A DNA stretch of 64,000 nt from Centroberyx gerrardi (taxonomy: Eukaryota > Chordata > Actinopteri > Beryciformes > Berycidae): NCBI RefSeq assembly GCF_048128805.1, contig NC_136000.1:12606854-12670853 (forward strand). Reading direction: 5' to 3'. The position numbers and the translations under genes were made by a program. Every line of letters starts with the position of its first letter. The first letter of the stretch is position 1. This document shows, piece by piece, positions 27,186 to 39,901 of the stretch. A model generated the notes under the pieces. The model was not told the origin of the DNA. It did no database searches and saw only the letters and a list, made by a program, of their open reading frames with translations.

Positions 27186-28006
27186 AGACCAGCAACAGTC
27201 TATCTGATAGTTTACATACTGTAAATTTACAAGACATTTGTTTCATTTTGATGTAACAGACTTTTTTTTCACTTCAAAACATTCCAATAAATGTGACGCA
27301 TAACATATTCCAACCTTGTATACTTCATGCCATGATATAAAGCTGCTGAGTGCATAAATAGTCATTAATAAAAAAAATAATTACAAAAACTAAATTGGTG
27401 ATGGTAACAAACAAGGTATTTGAACTGGAATAGAAACAGATAGCCTAAATTATTTCATTTGTGAATATCAGGCAAAATAAGCATGCCACATATAATTTTG
27501 ACCTGTGTTATAATACAAATATAATATACATATAATATAATACATATTATATTTTCTTTTAGAATATAAATACAAAATGTTTCATAAAATTGCTATCAAA
27601 TAAACACAAACGAGGTTGCAAAACCATATTCAGAGGAGCTTCATGTTGTTAAAACATATGCATGAGTTTGGCTTTTGTTTTGGGAGAGCTGAAGAAAGGA
27701 AGAAGTGATCACTTCATTAGTATCACCAACTTTACAGTCTTAATTTAAGCCTAGGTATTGCACTTCATAGGTAGCATGTTATCCTTATAAGGAGTGAAGG
27801 GTGAAGGTAGGTTTGGAGTTAGATTTCCACTGCCTGATGCCTATTTTATCCTGACCACATGCGAAAAAATGTGGTGGGGAGGCAGGGAGTGTCACAGGAT
27901 CTACCGATTTCAAGAATATTTAGGAAGCATATAAGGCACTTAGATTCAGACAAGATATTATATAGATAAGATATTATAGAAACAATACAATTATAGAGAC
28001 AAGATA

Positions 28007-28086
28007 TTTTGTTTTGTTTTGGTTTGGTTTGGTTTGGTTTGGTTTGGTTTGGTTTGGTTTTTTGTTTTGTTTTGTTTGGTTTGGTT
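28007..28086. repeat. (GGTTT)n microsatellite
   Basis: About 14 units of TTTGG/TTTTG pentamer repeats. Confidence 0.95.
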
Positions 28087-30154
28087 TTCACAATTTGCTC
28101 ACAACACTCACAACATAAAACAGCTTTTGAGTAGAGGGCCATTTTTTAAGGTTCTCTGAGGGCCTTTGTGGTCACAGTGAAGACTCCTTCTAACCACCTA
28201 AAATTTGTCAAAACAACTTCAAACTTCCTGCAGTAGATGAACAAACCCAATCTTTTCCATGGCACTTACACATTGCAACACATATTTTCAAGTTCTTAAT
28301 ATTCAGTGACTAGAACAGACAAGGGTGCTAAAACTATAGAAATCTGAGAGACTTACCTGCACTTCGGTAACAAAGAAAAACAAAACAAAAAACACACATA
28401 GCTTACACAAGACTCCACATTTGAATGTGTCAGTTTTTCAATGTGGTCCCTATGCTATATAGGGCTTATTATTGTTCTGATCAGCTATATGGAAATTTAA
28501 AAAAGGGGGTCATCTATAAGCTGTTAATAATTTGTGTATTACTGGGCAGGGCTGAGACAGCGCATTTTGTTTGTATTGAATAACATTCTGCAAAGCATAC
28601 ATGGCTGTTGAGCAGGGTTCACTGGGTGGGGTGGGGTGTGAGTGGATCTAGTTTTATGCTGTGGTACAGTATGTCCTAAACGTGTTGGACATCATGTCGT
28701 ATGGAGTCCTGTCCCTGCCAAGGCCATCTGATAGTGACTCAACTCTTAAAATATACCATGAGAGAACGGCAGCCATATATGTAATTAACCCTTTACACAT
28801 AAATTAACATAATTTATGCAAGAACAAACAATTAATGAAACTGAAATGTGTTTCTTTTATGCCCCCTCACACTCATATATCTGTTTTATTTGAGCATGTA
28901 CTGAGCATGTAATTATGCATGATACTGCCTACTTCTTAAGCCTCAGTTTCCTCCTTTTCCTTTTATCTATACAGTAAATTTGAGCAATTCTAGATTTGAT
29001 TTATACCATATCGTACTTCAAGTCCATATAGTTATTTCCTTAAATCATTACATGGAATCAGTTTCCATAAGAACAAATATCACATTGGATTGATTTGTCT
29101 GTGAGTTTAAAGTGAATGTGCACTTACAAGCTTTATTTGTGCAGCAGCTGCTGAAGGGATGGGAAACATTAGAAACATACATAAAATGGGGTATGACATG
29201 CATGCAGAATGGGTTAAATTTCAGCATTACCTGTTTGATTCATTTCAAGGACTGGCAGTAAAATATATTTTTGTTGAGTTTTTAATGACATGCTAATAGT
29301 GTTTAACATTGGCTTCCCCTTCCACAGTTTTGGCCTATAGGCAGTCTTACTCAGCACTATCATTATGTAATATGAACTGAAATGTGTGTTGCACCAATAT
29401 TCATGATGATAAAGAATACCTTTTCTATTTTTGTGGTAAGTGTGAAGCAGAGTGTGCATATAGGATACACACCTAATGATGTTTTACAATATGTTATAAT
29501 ACTTAACTGAGTGTAATGTAAGCATTTGTGCATACGGTATGTGTGCTATATTAGCAGCTTACTTTAGTTGGCTGCCACTTACTTGCCTGCAAAGTACTTG
29601 AATGGATGCTTAGAAATGTTGCCAACCAACACCTACTTTCTATGGATGCCAGGCTTAACTTTGCACCAGTGTGGCTGATCAATAAGCATCTGCTTTTTGA
29701 TTGCATCAGCTGAATATCTGCCATATCCTGGACTATATGTTATTCTCATGCTTAGTTGCACTTATTTGCCTGACTTCAAAACACCATAACAGTGTCTCAA
29801 GCTAGTCTCCTCTATACAGTATATGCATTAGGGCTGTCATATATCATGACTGCAAATGAAATGCAGACGCTACCTCCCCTGTTACGTTCCAAAAGTCAGT
29901 CTAAAATTATCCCATCCTGGTTTGTCCAGTGGTGTGACATGAAATCTTTACAAATAAACACACAAACAGTAAAACAATAAACGAGATGATTGTTGATTTT
30001 GAAGTGAAGGATGATTGCGCATCCACAAAAGTCAAGGACGAACAAATTGAAAGTATACAATTCATAAAATATCCAGGAATTGTAATTTGAAGCAAACTCA
30101 ATGGCCCAGCATTTGCGCAAATCAAAGCCAAAATGTAACATAATTGAGTTGTTT

Positions 30155-30222
30155 GTATGTGTGTGTGTGTTGGGGTGGGGGTGTGGAGGGGTGGGGTGGG
30201 GGGGTGGGGGGGGGGGGGGGTA
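30155..30222. repeat. (GT)n followed by G-rich tract
   Basis: A GTGTGTGTGT run passes into GGGGTGGGG blocks and ends in a G run of about 18. It has several G-tracts capable of forming a G-quadruplex. Confidence 0.9.
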
Positions 30223-30339
30223 TTTCTGTACTTTTAAGGAACAAATGTCCTTACATGCATATACAGATAAGGGAAAATTCCAAAGTGATGACATTTGACT
30301 AGACCTCACTTCTTTAGGAGTCTATTTTTGTTTATGGCT

Positions 30340-30400
30340 TTGGTTTAGAGTTAAGGTTAGATTTAGGATTAGGATTAGGTTTCGGTTGGGGTAAAGGGGC
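30340..30400. repeat. degenerate telomere-like (GGTTAG/GGATTA) tract
   Basis: Imperfect units are TTAGAGTTAAGGTTAG, TTTAGGATTAGGATTAGG and TTTCGGTTGGGG, about 750 bases before pkm exon 1. Such low-order tracts are common in fish DNA, so this is not proof of an interstitial telomere. Confidence 0.5.
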
Positions 30401-30925
30401 ACGTTATGCCTAGTGGAGAGGGTGGAGGTTGGGGTTAGAGGTCAGGGAATTAACACAGTCAGCACAGGTCCTCACACGCATCTTATAATAATATAAATGT
30501 GTGTGTGTGTATGTGTGATGTGTTGTGATGCCTGTTGAGGCTTTTTTATCTGTATGTTTTCATGCTTTTAATCCCATAGATGTCAATACATATGAACCAA
30601 CCAGTGTCACACATGGCTGTAACCCATAATTTAGTGTGACCCAGTGAACAGATTTTGATGACCCAGGCTCATGTTTAAATACCACAGGAAAGCTCTGTGA
30701 TTGGCCGGGCGAACAACACTCACATCTGTGTTGTATCCTCCCTCAATATTTTTCATATTTCTGTGTTTTATATGGAAATTCGGGATTGAACTGTGACTCA
30801 TCATGTTAAGTAAAAAAAACAAAACTTACATAAGATAAATGTGTGTTTAATTCGCTGCACAAATAGCGATAGCATTAGTGTCCCGCCCTATATCCTTATG
30901 TCGGATGGATACTGGTTGTTCACAC

Positions 30926-31013
30926 AGGAAAGTAGTCCCGGTTAGTTGGGGGAATAACTGTCGCGCGAGCGCAGCCATCGGTGCATTGGTCCCCTGCAAA
31001 GTTCACCCAGTAG
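30926..31013 (+). promoter_or_regulatory. pkm first, non-coding exon and core promoter region
   Basis: A local CpG-containing stretch (TGTCGCGCGAGCGCAGCC) ends in CACCCAGTAG followed by a strong donor GTGAGTA at 31014. Exon 2 carries the ATG after a matching acceptor, as in other vertebrate PKM genes. The exact transcription start is not visible, and a TATA-like CTATATCC at about 30889 is only suggestive. Confidence 0.5.
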
Positions 31014-32429
31014 GTGAGTAGCAGCCTGCCATCAACAGGTGGATTGAACTTTTTGGTGGAGAGAGGAAAGGCTTTTCATGGATTGTGTAGATAATATTTG
31101 ACTAGTCCGAATTATTGTTTGCATTAATGTATTGAGTTAATAGCAAAAAAGTCATTTCAAATCACTAGTAAAACTATTGACTCAATTTACAAACTCAAGT
31201 AGGGATCTTCAGTAGGCTAGCTCAAAATGTATTATATATATATACATATATATATATAGGCCTATTATAGTAGGCTACCTAGACCAATACTGCAAAATTA
31301 ATTTGCCACAAAAGCGAGCAAATGTATTTTGTGCTGCACTTTTACGTTTCTATAAACCTTTCTCCTATAGTGAAATAAACAGTAATGTATGACCTATATA
31401 GTCCATTTTATTGTCAACACGTTGTTTTGAGTACTACCTTTATAACTATTAGTCATAAATACCTGCAAGGTGGCTTAGCCCTTTCTTTGATGTGCAAACA
31501 AGGAAAAGTTTTAATATATTATTAAAAAACAACAACATTGGACTTTCATTTCTTCAATAAGCTGTTTGTTTTCCCATAGACTGTTGTGAAATTGCTCCTC
31601 TTGGTATCACATAAATATGTGCCTTTTGCCAATGGTGTGTTTCTGCAGTCCACAAATACTCTAAACTGACAACTGGCAACTTTTGTCATGCATCCTGCAT
31701 ATCTCTTGCAGGCAGTAGGCTACACCTACTGCCTGCTAAATTCTGATAACTCTGTATTGTCCTATATTGCACAATGTTTAGATTCTCAACCAGCTGCTAA
31801 CATTCAACTTGGGCTTTATAAATACAGTTTTCAGTATTCTCCTTGAGTTCTGAAGTTATTTTTTGTGTGTGAATCACCTTTCTCCTCTGTCAAAAGTGAC
31901 CGGCTCCTCTTGCTCCACATTAAGTCCCACTGGAATGCAGGAGTGTGCAGTCACGCAGGCACATACTGTCTTTGTTGCTCTTTGCACAGGCTGTTCGGTC
32001 AGCTTGCACAGCCACTTTCCACTCGTGGCTCATAGAGGCTTAAAATTCACTGTGCCATCCATGGAGAGGTTGCACTTCATCATAAGCATTTACTTTCCCA
32101 TTGAGAGAATTAATTGATCCTCATTTAATATTCCTTGGATGGACTTTCCGTACTCTTTATATTAATGTGTTCGCAATCATTCAATATTCTGTTGCCGTTT
32201 CTGTGCTCTTGTAACCTGATGGTAGTAAGTAGAGGCAATAATTCATCAGGAGCCACAGTGCCACCATCAAGATGATAAACCCAAGCATTGACCTGAAATG
32301 TATCCCGTCTTGAACACATGCAAAAAAAGAATGTCTCCTATTCTAACCTTAGTGTCAGAGGTGAGGAGTTGTCAACCAGATGCTAAGTATGTCCTAACTG
32401 ATCACTTGTTTCCCTTTCTGTCTCCCCAG
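31014..32429. other. pkm intron 1
   Basis: This 1.4-kb AT-rich intron ends in a pyrimidine tract and CCCCAG. It includes a short TA-rich run near 31235-31260. No other feature is recognised. Confidence 0.6.
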
Positions 32430-32456
32430 GACTTTTCCCACAGACACGATCCAATC

Positions 32457-35400
32457 ATGATGAAATCAAAGGATTCGGGCTCTGCCATCATCCAGACCCA
32501 GCAGCTGCATGCTGCCATGGCTGACACCCACCTGGAGCACATGTGCCTGCTGGACATCGACTCCGAGCCCGCCGTGTCTCGCAACACCGGCATCATCTGC
32601 ACAATCGGTCAGACCCAATCCCAAATACCACTGATTCAGAGTCTGATGTTACACTGACACTTCATTCAAATGATCTTAGTGGGTCTTTATTATCCATATG
32701 CTTTAGTCCTGTATCTTTCTGTAAGCTCCCTTCTTTCGCCTGTCTCGATGCAGGACCCGTCTCCCGTTCTGTGGACATGGCCAAGGAAATGATCAAGTCT
32801 GGGATGAACATTGCAAGAATGAACTTCTCTCATGGCACACACGAGGTCAGTGCAGGATGAGAAACACAAAAAATGATGTATTTCAATGGTGGTGCCTGAT
32901 TATGATTTACGATTTGCGCCTCCTAAGCTTCATGCATTTAACGGCGCAACAGCCAGTGTGACATTACACTTGCACCCTGGTAACTGTAAGTTGATCTGTG
33001 AGCTCGTATTTGCCCCTCAGTGGCTCCAGTGTCTTCTATATGTTGCAGCTTGTCCAGCCAACTGCATCATAGATCATAGTCAGTTTGAACTGACCTTAGA
33101 CTACTGACCTCTCCCCTTTAAAAGTCATGCCTTTTTACCTTTTTCACCGAGTGTCACCTGAGTGGATGAGCCTAAAAACCTGTCACCAGCTGTAGTATGG
33201 TTACCCAGAGTTGCCTTTGATATTTTAATCGTTGCCCTTCAAAGGTTAACAGCAGTGATTATTTCTTTTCGGTGTAACTCAACTCTCAGACTGACTCTTG
33301 AATTGCCTGTGCATTGGTGTGGTCGAGAATTGTAGGCACCGCTTCAGGGTTGACAACGATATGAAGTAAAGCACAGCAGGAAAGAAGTCAGTCTTATAAA
33401 CTGCAGTGTGTACATTTCAGCCTTTGCCCCCATATGTTATCAACAGCATACATGAAAGTTAAAAAATTCCAGGATAACACTAAATGAATAAGCAATTTGT
33501 TATGAGAAGGGCAGAGGAAATTTGACCTCTGTCTCACTGGTGTGTCAGTTGTCGGTACAGCTATAAATAGTCTTCTCTGAGTATCAGCCTCTTAGCAACA
33601 GTGTATTCAGTGAGGCCAACATGGGCAAGGCATTCGTTATGGCTGAAGACAGTACTCAATGTTCAGAATGGACTTTTCCTTTGTCATTCTGCTTTTTTGT
33701 ATGTTGCATGCATTTAGTACATCCATGTAATGCTTGTGGAGAGTATTTGATTTCTAGAACTTGCATTTGTATAGACTGTTGGTCAAACTTTATGACAACT
33801 ATTCGTTGAATGCCTCATTACAGTCTTTGTAAAGCTATTTATATACACCGAGCTTGGAAAGTGTCATGTGCCGAACATGTGTTGCAGTTGCCCAGTCAAG
33901 ATTTATTACATAGTTATGTAACCTGTGCTGTCCAGTGTGACAGTGTGCGACCAAGTTTGTCCCCCTCCTACTACTTTGGCAACTTAATTTTCCTCTTTGT
34001 TTGACACATTGACCCCAACAATGTAACCCCTCTCCACCTAAATTAAGAAAATGATTATATTAATGACTTACTGTTAATTATTGTAGTGTAATAATTTGTT
34101 CACTTTGGATGCTATACTGGATATATTTTAGTATTCAGTACAGTTATTGTAGTATTCAGTACAGTCAGTTTTTTTTACCTGGCTATGTGCTGAAATGTCT
34201 TTTTATCCCACAATGTTTTGCTAATCTATTATGTGACTATTTATTATTTTTTCATTTTTATCGCATGATGTGTACGTTTTAAACTAAATAGTATTGTGAT
34301 GCTCACATATTTCAGATGACATGTCAGCTGCCATGTGAGTACTTCATAAACTTAAACTTATAACACTTGTCTAATGCCTCATACCATACAGTACCATGCC
34401 GAGACCATCAAGAACGTCCGTGAGGCAACTGAGAGCTTTGTGCCCGGCACTGCTGAATACAGACCAGTGGCCATTGCTCTGGACACCAAGGGACCAGAAA
34501 TCAGGACTGGACTCATCAAGGGAGTGAGTTATAGCCAAATAGAGCTACATAAGGAAAGCTTTAAGGCCTGCTTTCTCAATTATGAGCCCATTTCCAGTGT
34601 TATTACAGAACTGTATTGATTGATTTTGTGCGCAAATAACAGCTCTCTCCTGGTCTTGTTTAGAGCGGCACTGCTGAGGTTGAGCTGAAGAAGGGCGAGA
34701 CCATCAAGCTCACTTTGGACGACCAGTACATGGAAAATTGTGATGAGAAAGTGCTGTGGCTCGACTACAAAAACATCACCAAGGTTGTGGAGGTCGGAAG
34801 CCACATCTACATTGATGATGGTCTCATGTCCCTCAAGGTTAAGGAAGTTGGTAAGCCAGTTTGTTCCATCCAGTCTGTCCATACATACAGATAGACTGGA
34901 CTGTTTTGTTTTTGTTTTTACCTTTTTGCCAAATGGTGGAAATCAAGCCTATCTTCATTCTGTACATCCTAAGGCAACAACTACCTGATGTGTGAGATTG
35001 AGAATGGCGGTATGCTGGGCAGCAAGAAGGGTGTCAACCTGCCCGGAGCTGCTGTGGACCTCCCTGCTGTGTCAGAGAAGGACATTCAGGACCTGCAGTT
35101 CGGTGTGGAGCAGGGCGTCGACATGGTCTTCGCCTCCTTCATCCGTAAGGCCGCTGACGTGCAAGCCGTCAGGAAAGTGCTGGGTGAGAAGGGTAAGGAC
35201 ATCAAGATCATCAGCAAGCTGGAGAACCACGAGGGTGTGCGCAGGTGGGTGGATGACCAACGGACAGATCTGAACCTGTAGATAATTGCCACACAGAATT
35301 ATTTCATCCCGTGATCTCGTTGCTCTGTAGATTTGATGAGATCCTGGAGGTTAGCGACGGTATCATGGTTGCCCGCGGTGACCTGGGTATTGAGATCCCA

Positions 35401-37590
35401 ACAGAGAAGGTCTTCCTCGCCCAGAAGATGATGACCGGCCGCTGCACCAGGATCGGCAAACCCATCACCTGTGCTACACAGGTCCGTGACATTATCAGTA
35501 AGAGGACTCGTTGACAGAGAAGAATCCCTGTGCACCAGCTAAAAAAAAAAGTGTATAAACATGCATGTGCAGTAAATCTCTTGCTGTTGTCCCTCAGATG
35601 CTGGAGAGCATGGTCAAGAAGCCACGTCCTACTCGTGCCGAGGCCAGTGACGTCGCCAACGCTGTCCTGGACGGCAATGACTGCATCATGCTGAGCGGTG
35701 AGACCGCCAAGGGAGATTACCCCCTGGAGGCAGTGCGCACACAGCACAGGGTGAGAGCGCCCCCCACTGGTCACATGCTCCTAGTGTTTCTTCATGTTCA
35801 GTCATGTGTCAAGGTGCATGCATGAATAACATACAACTGACCAACACTTCAGACTCTTGAGGCAATAAATGTCAACACTATGAAAGACTTTTTATATCTG
35901 TTAAAGCTAGCTGTATGGTGTGAGTTACATTTTGTACATCATGTAGAATGAGTATATAGCATAATAACTTCCATGTTGTGAGCACAGTATATGTTTGGGT
36001 TTCGGCTTGGGTTTTACTAACTGCTTGTATATTATATGTTGAACTTGCTTTGTGTATCCCTGTTTCTCCCACCCCTCCCTCCATCCATCTGCTACCAAAC
36101 CTGGCATCTATTCATGTCTCTTGCATTTTGCTGTTAACTGTGTGATCATATTGCTCAATTAGCATGTGTCTGAGGATCTGCACCGCACAGCAACAGTCCC
36201 TGGACATCATGGCCGTCGCTGTTGTTTAGCTTCAGGTCTCAGTGTGCTCTCAGGTATGCAGACCTCTGCGCTTAGGTTAACCGTCCTTTGTTTTCTTACC
36301 CTTACATTCATCTGCCACTTAGCTTAGATTTAGAGTGCATCATGGTTGTCCTATAGAATACAAACTAACTCCTGGAGGTGTAAACAAGGTGTTTGATTCA
36401 AGCCTGACACTACTCTCCCTCTCTTTCATTTTTTATTTGTCTTCACATGTTCAGATTGCCCGCGAGGCTGAGGCAGCCATGTTCCACAGGCAGATGTTCG
36501 AGGAGCTGCGCCGCACCTCTCATCTGACCCGCGACCCCACCGAGTCTGTCGCTATCGGTGCCGTCGAGGCTTCCTTCAAGTGCTGCGCCAGCGCCATCAT
36601 CGTGCTCACCAAGTCTGGCAGGTACGGATGCAAGGAGAAACGTACCTCCCACAAGTCTCTGCTTTACCCACTCAAAGCTCTGAGTCACAATATTCTCCAG
36701 CACAGCATTAACTATGAGGGAAGAAATGGGTGCATCATCGTATCTCTTTATCCACTGCTGGACCTCTAACAGAAGCCCTTGGCTCATACGAAGTGTGCCA
36801 ACTTTCACTGCACTCACAATCTGTAATCCACTTCTGACCTTTTGAGATCTGAACCCTGACATTTTAGCAGTTAATTTTAACTCCCTGTTCATTCCTCTCC
36901 ACTTGGGAGTTCACACGCACAAGCACATGATACAGAAAACATACTGTCAGCTGGGTGGATTTCATCATGATAATGGCATAATTTAGTTTTGGCATTCACT
37001 TAAATCGATGATTTTAAACATTATTTGATCCCCTTTCAGTTCAGTATATTTGTAGGAATTGTCTCACAGTGTAACTTGTACTTGTCACCTGCAGGTCTGC
37101 TCACATGCTGTCGAGGTACAGGCCCCGTGCCCCCATCATTGCTGTGACCCGCTGTGGCCAGACCGCCCGCCAGGCCCACCTGTACCGCGGCATCTACCCC
37201 GTCCTCTACACCAAGCCCGCCAATGACGTCTGGGCAGAGGATGTTGACCTGCGTGTGAACTTTGCCATGGAAGTTGGTGAGTGGTCCATCTGATTGTTTA
37301 TGGGTTTAGTTCAAATTAGTCAAATAAGGGGATTTTTGTCAGTCAAGTAAAATAAGAAGAGGGAGTGACAGAGAGATATAGAAGAATTTTGTAGGACTGC
37401 CTATGTTTACATATTAATATGGTTTGGTAGCTTCCCTGCACCGCTCTATCACTAATTCTGTACTTACTCTTCTCTGTCCATAGGCAAGTACCGCAAGTTC
37501 TTCAAGTCTGGTGATGTGGTCATTGTTGTGACCGGCTGGCGCCCAGGCTCTGGTTACACCAACACCATGCGTGTTGTGCTTGTGCCTTGA
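32457..37590 (+). CDS. pkm: Pyruvate kinase, muscle type (PKM)
   Basis: The last step of glycolysis: phosphoenolpyruvate + ADP to pyruvate + ATP, a cytosolic homotetramer. Coding exons are 32457-32607, 32754-32845, 34392-34523, 34664-34850, 34974-35244, 35331-35481, 35598-35750, 36455-36621, 37095-37276 and 37484-37590. Coding length is 1593 nt, 530 aa (human 531), and several exon lengths (271, 151, 153, 167 and 182) equal the human ones as I know them. Motifs are [28 protein letters not shown], the catalytic Lys in [66 protein letters not shown] and the C-terminal [15 protein letters not shown]. The mutually exclusive exon position is filled by one exon (36455-36621). Its VLTKSG keeps the Lys that in human M2 (K433) belongs to the fructose-1,6-bisphosphate loop, so an allosteric enzyme is predicted. 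A second ATG directly follows the first. The gene converges on hcn4. Confidence 0.97.
36163..36253 (+). pseudogene. decayed alternative (M1-like) pkm exon
   Basis: This lies in the intron between pkm exon 8 and the used 167-nt exon, where mammalian PKM keeps the M1 exon. GTGTCTGAGGATCTGCACCG matches the used exon's TTCGAGGAGCTGCGCCGC region and reads [10 protein letters not shown] frame shift later, CAACAGTCCCTGGACATCAT reads [12 protein letters not shown], like the STDLMEAMAM of mammalian M1. The end GTGCTCTCAG followed by GTATGC resembles the used exon's final GTGCTC...GGCAG|GTACGG. At about 91 nt with a TAG at 36227-36229, it is shortened, frameshifted and stopped. The homology is by eye. 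Confidence 0.5.
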
Positions 37591-38180
37591 ACTTCATCAA
37601 AGGACATTAGTAACCGCTCCCCCTCCCCTCTCCTGTAACAGCCCTCCCCCTCTAGAGGTCATCTTCTTCCCACAAGACTTTTCCTAAAGCCGTCTACGTA
37701 ACCAACAGAAAGACAACACCAGGCCACTTCTTCAAAGGACTTCTGGTGTTGTCGTTCATAGACAGTAACTCCATGATTCCTGTCACCGTCTAGTTCTCCT
37801 GCCAGAGGCTGCACTCGACTGAAAACCTTTTAATGCAAACTCTCCTGTCATGTGTTTTGGTCACTTTGCCACGTGCCTGACTGCGTTTGCATGTTGAACA
37901 GTGTGGAGATCAATGTTCCTCTGCGTTCAGTGTAAAAGGAGTCAGATGATTGTCACACAAATACACTCCAAGAACACATTATGTCTGTTCCTTAATCTTT
38001 TGTTCATTTACGGTATGAGTACCTGGGATGAACAAGTGCAGCTCTGCACTGTAATGGTTTTCTCCTGTGTGACGTACAGAACTCAACTGACATTTGGTAC
38101 ACAGTGCCCATCTGGATTGTGAAGTGGTCTGGCATGATTTTGTTTCCATCCATTAAAAGGAACACTTGGATCAACTGTGT
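37591..38180 (+). other. pkm 3' UTR with ATTAAA polyadenylation signal
   Basis: About 590 nt follow the stop, beginning with a C-rich stretch. ATTAAA at 38152-38157 is the likely signal, with GT/T-rich sequence just after it. An AATAAA further on, at about 38464, is an alternative. Confidence 0.55.
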
Positions 38181-39867
38181 TTTTCTTCCCTGTCTTATTC
38201 ACCACAACATTATACCATAACAAGAGTAGCATTTCCTCAATTCCAGTATTCAAGTAAAACACATTTTACATTATTGTTCATGCTGTATGTGACCCATGTT
38301 ACAACGGATTGCATTACACTTACAAGCTGGTTGTCTTCCTGCTGTCTGTCTGCTATTGTGTGTACTTTTGATTGTGTATGAACAGTGGGAGTACAAAATA
38401 AGTGAAATCGATCTATCTGAAAGCATGCTTTATGAGGACAGTTGTCTGCCCACCCTCCTTTAAATAAAACAACAGCGTGGCCCCACCAGTGGGAGGGGAA
38501 ACCCCAAATTACAATGAGGCCAGTGGGAGGGGGAAGGTCAAGATATATTTAGGCCATGTGTCTTTACTCAGCCACTCCAACTCCATGAACACACATAGCA
38601 AAAAGCAACTTTTGACAACAATATACTCTTACCCTAGCCCTATACAGATGTAACACTTCTACCTAAAGCTGTGTTATCGAGCATTAGATCACCATGTTTG
38701 AAATTAGGGGTAAATTCGTAGTTCTCTATAAAATGCACTGGGGAAAAAATGAAGCTTTAACAAATATACCATACACTGAATTTGTTGCTTGAAATAAAAT
38801 GTAGACGCAAACATTTATGAAAATTAAAAGTAAACAATCCACATATTGCATACGTAGGGCCACTATGCATTAGTCTGGTCCTCCTGTAGCACAAATTACA
38901 CCATCTAGTGGAGCTTTAGAGGAATACTATAGAGACATCAAGGCTGTGTGTCTGTATACCATGTGTCCAGCATGACACATGAAAAGAGTATTTTTGCTTT
39001 GGGTCGGCCTGGAAGCTTCATTTTCACACAGAAGATCAGGGGAAAGATTTATTTTTTTAAATCAAACTCTGCATAAGTCACAAATTGTATAGCTGCATCT
39101 AATCCAGCAGCCGTCACTGCATGTACATGGCAGATAATTTTCTTTGTATTGACGAGTGAAAAGAAATGGCAGATAATAATCCTGACTATTTTGAATGCTG
39201 GCACTAGACGACACTATGCAGTTACAAATGACTTATAATCCGGCTTAAAATCTGCGACTTCAACATTTGATCAGATTCTCCCTCACGCCACAATATGCGC
39301 TGCTCTTAAAAATAAATCAGCAGTTACAAAGAGCATCTTTGACCATATGTTATTTTATTGCATTGAATTCAATAGCTAAAATAAAATATGCCTAACATAC
39401 ATAGGTGATGAAATCATTAAATTTGGTGGTTAAAAGGCAGCAAAATGATAAATAAATATATAAATAGATAGATATGAATGATGAAACCCCCCCCCCGCCC
39501 CACTCCACATTAAGTAGAATGCACTCAAAGTAATGTAATATTCAACTCAAGCCGGCGTCTCTGCAGGTGCTGAGGTGGTGGGGGGGTTGGAGGAGAATAG
39601 TAATGAGGGATTGATCGAGCCCATTGGCAGTGACTGGCTAGTGACTGATGGTATCTCTCTTCCCCATGGGGTCAGAGTCAGAGCCGGCCTCAGCCTCAGG
39701 TTCAGTAACCAGGCAGCTAAAGCCACTGGACAGGATCCTCCATGTTGTGACCTGCTGACCAGCTAATCTCAGTCCCTGGCCGGTCAGAGGTCCGGAGAGT
39801 GGTATTATCTAAATACACGAAATTATTAACAAGAAGCAGGATTTAAGATATTTATAGGTCTGGTTTG

Positions 39868-39874
<7 letters not shown>

Positions 39875-39898
<24 letters not shown>
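39875..39898. repeat. poly(A) run
   Basis: About 24 consecutive A. It may be a retroelement tail remnant, but no element body is recognised beside it. Confidence 0.8.

Positions 39899-39901
<3 letters not shown>

Larger units (their letters stand above)
25911..30925. other. parp6-pkm intergenic region (head-to-head promoters)
   Basis: About 5 kb separates the two divergent transcripts. It contains an (AATAG)-like array, a long (GA)n tract, a (GGTTT)n tract, a G-rich tract and a short telomere-like tract. There is no coding sequence beyond chance frames within these repeats. Confidence 0.5.

Noticed and set aside
30340-30400. Interstitial telomere from a chromosome fusion
   Set aside because: Units are imperfect and few, and such tracts are frequent in fish simple-sequence DNA.
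36335-36769. 144-codon frame continuing past the pkm exon on both sides
   Set aside because: Only 36455-36621 is coding; the rest is intron read-through, shown by good AG and GT borders and the family's exon length.
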